DNA from: Enterococcus italicus DSM 15952
Lineage (GTDB): Bacteria; Bacillota; Bacilli; Lactobacillales; Enterococcaceae
Direction: 5' to 3'
Assembly: GCF_000185365.1 (NCBI RefSeq)
Contig: NZ_GL622241.1
Coordinates: 1,013,792-1,077,791 of the forward strand
DNA: 64,000 nucleotides
Shown here: piece after piece, positions 60,895-64,000 of the stretch
How the letters are laid out: each line of letters begins with the position of its first letter
How positions within the stretch are numbered: the stretch's first letter is position 1
The notes under the pieces: generated by a model
What the model was told of the DNA's origin: nothing
Database searches by the model: none
The model's input: the letters and a program-made list of their open reading frames with translations, nothing else
Translations under genes and position numbers: made by a program

Positions 60895-63105
60895 ATGCTA
60901 AATCAATCGCTAGAAAAAATGAACGAGCGCTTTGGAAAGTTTCTTGTACCAATCATTCTAATCGTCTTTTTCGTTCTAACGCTCGCGATCCTCTACCCAA
61001 GTATCAAGCCTACTGCAAATAGCTACAAAGAAGGGCAAGTTGCAGAGACCAATATACGGGCAAATAAAACGATTGAAAATTCGACGGCTACTGAACAAAA
61101 AAGAAAATTAGCTGCTGAAGCAGTTTCGCCGGAATATACGTACCAATCTGATCTGGCAACAAGACAACATGATCTTTTGGCTAATCTGTTTACCTTAATC
61201 TTAAAAGTTAAAACAAGTGCAGATGAAGCTTATCAAAAAAATACCCAAGCTGCAAAAGATAAGTCGACAGTCTCCAAGCCGACGACAGAAGAATTAATTA
61301 GTCAATTAAAAAAACAATTTGAGACTGTTGATACAGATGATTTGGATTTTTATCAAGATTTGACAACAAACTTTTTGACAACGATGTTTTCACTTTCGAC
61401 CACAGAAATTACGAAAGTAGAACAAGTTACCCTGAATCTAGTTGATGATCAAATGAAAGCTCAAATTAAAGAGAGTGATGTCACAAGTGTTCGTCAAAAG
61501 GCGGAAAGTGCCTTAGAAGCGAGCGATGTATCGACGAGCCAAGCAGAAGCTGTGCGATATTTATTATCGAAAGGTATCGTTGCCAATACTTTTTTGAATG
61601 AAAAGAAAACGACTGAACTTCAAAATGAAGCCAAAGCTTCCGTACAACCTGTCATGATCTATCAAGGCGAAATCATTGTTCGTGAAGGATCTCAAATTGA
61701 CAGTACAGCGATTGAAAAGCTGCGAATATTAGGTTTGACCAATCAGTCAGTAAATTATTATCCGTTACTTTCACTTGTTTTTACGATTTTATTGCAGATT
61801 GGCATGCTGGCCTTTTTTGTTCACCAAATGGAAGAACAGTCTAAACGGTTAAAGTGTTATCTCTTTTATGCTTCAATGATGATTGTCAGTTTATTGATTA
61901 TGAAATTTTTCCAATTGTTCCAAACAAACGCAGCACCTCACTTATCACTCTTTTATCCAGCAGCATTTGCGCCACTTGTGCTAAACTTCTTTATGAATCG
62001 CCGTTCTGGTTTGTTAGCTGCACTTTTCCAAGTGGTCTTTGCATTGTTTATATTTAGCAATACGGCTGCAGATGTAGGATTGAATGTATTGGTCTTCTTA
62101 CTGATTTCATATCTTTTTTCTGGTATTATGGGGACTATTGTCCGACAACAACGTATTTCTAACCAAGGATTTAATGCGTTGATGTGGTTGGTTGTTTTCC
62201 CTCTATTGATGAATGTCACGCTCATTCTGTTCCAAGAGATGAGTTTTACCAGTGGGCAAACATGGATTGCACTTGTCTGTGGATTAGCAGGTAGTCTATT
62301 GTCACTGCTTTTAACGGTAGGACTCCACCAATATATTGAACTACTCGTGACTGATGACAGTGTAATTGTTTTAAATGAACTTAGCAATCCCAATCATCCC
62401 ATGCTGAAACGACTATTAGAGGAAGCTCCAGGTACGTATCATCATAGTATGATGGTAGCCAATCTGAGTGCCAATGCAGTAGCTGATATCGGTGGCAATT
62501 CCCTTTTGACACGCGTGGCATGTTACTATCATGATATTGGGAAATTAAAGCATGCGAATTTCTTCGTAGAAAATCTACCCGCTGGTGCTGAAAATCCTCA
62601 TAATTTTCTTTTACCCGAAGATAGCCGAGATATTATCTTTGGCCACGTGATCGATGGAGCCAAGGTGTTAGAAGCTGAAAAAATGCCCCAAATGGTCATA
62701 GATATTTGTCGCCAACATCATGGAACAACGTTGATGCGCTTTTTCTACGTTAAAGCAAAAGAACGCAACGATTCAGTCAAAGAATCGGATTATCGCTATC
62801 CAGGACCTAAGCCACAGACAAAAGAAGCGGGGATTGTTAGCATTGCTGATAGTTGTGAAGCTGCCGTTAGAGCAATGGATCAACCTAGTAATGAAAAAAT
62901 TAAAACGTTTGTCTCAAATCTAATCAAAGACCGTATATTAGATGGTCAGTTGGATGAGTCGGGCTTGACATTAAATGAGTTACGCATTATTGAAAAATCA
63001 TTGATTAATGGCTTGTGTTCGACGTTCCATTCAAGAATCAAGTATCCAAAAATGAAATCAGAAGCAGAGCAAATGAAAGAAGAACAAGAGAAAAGAGAGG
63101 AATAA
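60895..63105 (+). CDS. pgpH: 7TMR-HD cyclic-di-AMP phosphodiesterase PgpH
   Basis: 736-aa membrane protein: one N-terminal helix, an extracellular domain (about 45-290), seven helices (about 290-480) and a cytoplasmic HD domain with GTYHHSMMVANL, YYHDIGK and RQHHGTT metal motifs. Members hydrolyse c-di-AMP, which controls osmolyte and potassium uptake and beta-lactam tolerance. AGGAGGAAG precedes the ATG. Flanked by phoH and ybeY with gaps of 21 and 3 bp. Confidence 0.93.
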   Translation: MLNQSLEKMNERFGKFLVPIILIVFFVLTLAILYPSIKPTANSYKEGQVAETNIRANKTIENSTATEQKRKLAAEAVSPEYTYQSDLATRQHDLLANLFTLILKVKTSADEAYQKNTQAAKDKSTVSKPTTEELISQLKKQFETVDTDDLDFYQDLTTNFLTTMFSLSTTEITKVEQVTLNLVDDQMKAQIKESDVTSVRQKAESALEASDVSTSQAEAVRYLLSKGIVANTFLNEKKTTELQNEAKASVQPVMIYQGEIIVREGSQIDSTAIEKLRILGLTNQSVNYYPLLSLVFTILLQIGMLAFFVHQMEEQSKRLKCYLFYASMMIVSLLIMKFFQLFQTNAAPHLSLFYPAAFAPLVLNFFMNRRSGLLAALFQVVFALFIFSNTAADVGLNVLVFLLISYLFSGIMGTIVRQQRISNQGFNALMWLVVFPLLMNVTLILFQEMSFTSGQTWIALVCGLAGSLLSLLLTVGLHQYIELLVTDDSVIVLNELSNPNHPMLKRLLEEAPGTYHHSMMVANLSANAVADIGGNSLLTRVACYYHDIGKLKHANFFVENLPAGAENPHNFLLPEDSRDIIFGHVIDGAKVLEAEKMPQMVIDICRQHHGTTLMRFFYVKAKERNDSVKESDYRYPGPKPQTKEAGIVSIADSCEAAVRAMDQPSNEKIKTFVSNLIKDRILDGQLDESGLTLNELRIIEKSLINGLCSTFHSRIKYPKMKSEAEQMKEEQEKREE

Positions 63106-63108
63106 GGA

Positions 63109-63591
63109 ATGGAAATAGCATTTATCGATGAAAATGAACGTGTGACGGCTAAAAAAATGCAAGAAATCGATGATCTTTTGCAATATGCAGCTAGCCATCT
63201 GGATTTACCAGAAGATACGGAAATGTCCATTACATTCATGGATAATAACGAAATACAAGAAATCAACCGTGTCTATCGCAATAAAGATATGCCGACTGAT
63301 GTTATCAGCTTTGCGCTAGAAGAAGAGGGAGAGGACGAGTTGCCAATTATTTTTGATGAAGAATTTGACGATAGTCAATTTCCTCGTAATCTTGGCGATT
63401 TAATGATTTCAGTTGAACGAGCAAATGAGCAAGCCGAAGAATATGGCCATTCGGTCGATCGTGAGTTAGGCTTTCTTGCACTGCATGGTTTCTTGCACCT
63501 AAATGGCTATGACCATATGACACCTGAGGATGAGAAGGTAATGTTTGGATTACAGAAGGAAATTTTAGATGCCTATGGACTCAAAAGATAA
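63109..63591 (+). CDS. ybeY: Endoribonuclease YbeY
   Basis: 160-aa zinc RNase for 16S rRNA 3'-end maturation and ribosome quality control. The metal motif H-x3-H-x5-H is seen in LHGFLHLNGYDH; TDVISFAL is the conserved core strand. AGGAAT precedes the ATG. Overlaps dgkA by 23 bp. Confidence 0.95.
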   Translation: MEIAFIDENERVTAKKMQEIDDLLQYAASHLDLPEDTEMSITFMDNNEIQEINRVYRNKDMPTDVISFALEEEGEDELPIIFDEEFDDSQFPRNLGDLMISVERANEQAEEYGHSVDRELGFLALHGFLHLNGYDHMTPEDEKVMFGLQKEILDAYGLKR

Positions 63592-63988
63592 AAAACAAGT
63601 TGAAAAAAATAAATCGTTTATTCAGTCATTGGATTTTGCAATTACTGGCTGGAAAACCGTCTATTATGATGAACGAAATTTTCGAAAACACGTCAGAGTG
63701 AGCTTTTTAGTCATTGTGCTTGGTTTCATATTTTCACTTAATCTGTCTGAATGGTTGTGGTTATTAACGAGTATCTTTTTGGTTTTATTTGCAGAGATGC
63801 TCAATACCACCTTTGAAAATATTGTCGATATGGTGACAGACTATCACTTTGATCCACTCGGAAAAAAAATTAAAGACGTTGCTGCAGGTGCTGTTTTATT
63901 GACAGCTTGTTTTGCTGTAGTGATTGGCGCATTGATTTTTCTTCCCAAAATGGTACACCTATTTTTTTACTTAAAGGAGAGCTTATGA
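63569..63988 (+). CDS. dgkA: Undecaprenol/diacylglycerol kinase DgkA
   Basis: 139-aa membrane kinase with three helices and the signature AEMLNTTFENIVD. In Gram-positives this enzyme phosphorylates undecaprenol, restoring the lipid carrier that PopT (11753) translocates. ATG at 63569 is 8 bp after AAGGA; a second ATG at 63575 is possible. It overlaps ybeY by 23 bp and era by 4 bp, so all three are coupled. Confidence 0.92.
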   Translation: MPMDSKDKKQVEKNKSFIQSLDFAITGWKTVYYDERNFRKHVRVSFLVIVLGFIFSLNLSEWLWLLTSIFLVLFAEMLNTTFENIVDMVTDYHFDPLGKKIKDVAAGAVLLTACFAVVIGALIFLPKMVHLFFYLKESL

Positions 63989-64000
63989 CAGAACATAAAT
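63985..64000 (+). CDS. era: GTPase Era, first codons only (runs off the window)
   Basis: ATG at 63985 overlaps the dgkA stop by 4 bp after AAAGGAGAG; the visible residues MTEHK and the ybeY-dgkA-era order fit Era, a GTPase of 16S rRNA maturation. Only five codons can be read, so the name rests on context. Confidence 0.65.

Noticed and set aside
1-64000. tRNA, rRNA, insertion sequences
   Set aside because: No cloverleaf, rRNA or transposase sequence was recognised by reading both strands; a covariance-model scan could still detect small RNAs that I cannot see.

Overview
The window reads as a chromosomal core segment of a low-GC Gram-positive coccus of the order Lactobacillales, most likely an enterococcus or close relative (Enterococcaceae). 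The evidence is the gene content: a LiaXYZ-type operon, MapZ, a pepQ/ccpA divergent pair followed by a class A PBP, an MprF gene paired with an aminoacyl-PG-hydrolase-like gene, hprK-lgt-gpsA-galU, and the rpsU-yqeY / phoH-pgpH-ybeY-dgkA-era string. I saw no tRNA, rRNA, CRISPR array, insertion sequence or prophage. Coding density is high and the only gene-free stretch above 300 bp (22397-22707) is an FMN riboswitch leader.

Layout. 0.2-5.3 kb: high-affinity phosphate operon pstS-C-A-B1-B2-phoU. 5.4-12.6 kb: two unrecognised small genes, a NdpA-type nucleoid protein, then an envelope block (mprF plus alpha/beta hydrolase on the minus strand, a lysozyme-like membrane protein and a DUF368/PopT undecaprenyl-phosphate translocase on the plus strand). 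12.6-23.3 kb: dnaG-sigA, mapZ, cvfB, fur, xerD-scpA-scpB-rluB and riboswitch-controlled ribU. 23.4-27.4 kb: fer, ypbB-recS, a LysM protein and cmk. 27.6-29.8 kb: liaX-liaY-liaZ. 30-36.9 kb: M3 oligopeptidase, hprK-lgt-gpsA-galU, and a DUF948/YtxH pair. 36.9-44.1 kb: pepQ, ccpA, pbpF, tyrS, nfo. 44.2-53 kb: an ABC-2 transporter, yneF, a heterodimeric ABC exporter, glutathione peroxidase, a MATE pump and trxB. 53.1-64 kb: phosphoglucomutase, a CzrA-like sensor, hom-thrB, ppsR, zur, rpsU-yqeY, phoH-pgpH-ybeY-dgkA and the first codons of era.

How it fits together. Envelope stress and maintenance recur: MprF, the hydrolase, PopT, LiaXYZ, Lgt, PbpF, MapZ, DgkA and several exporters. Carbon regulation is represented by HprK and CcpA, with a cre-like site over the ccpA promoter. 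Metal and peroxide regulation shows in fur (with a PerR-type box), zur (with a Zur-type box) and a CzrA-like sensor. Replication, segregation and ribosome maturation are covered by dnaG, sigA, xerD/scpAB, recS, rluB, ybeY and rpsU.

Most unusual feature. Seven intergenic palindromes spread over 45 kb share one sequence in stem and loop (two perfect inverted repeats with 32-bp and 25-bp arms; shared core arm AATCCAAAAGTT; loop near TGAGAAAT, reversed in two copies). All sit 3' of genes, five of seven between convergent genes, and end in T tracts. They look like a dispersed repeat family used as bidirectional terminators. This is the best candidate here for something not explained by ordinary gene annotation.
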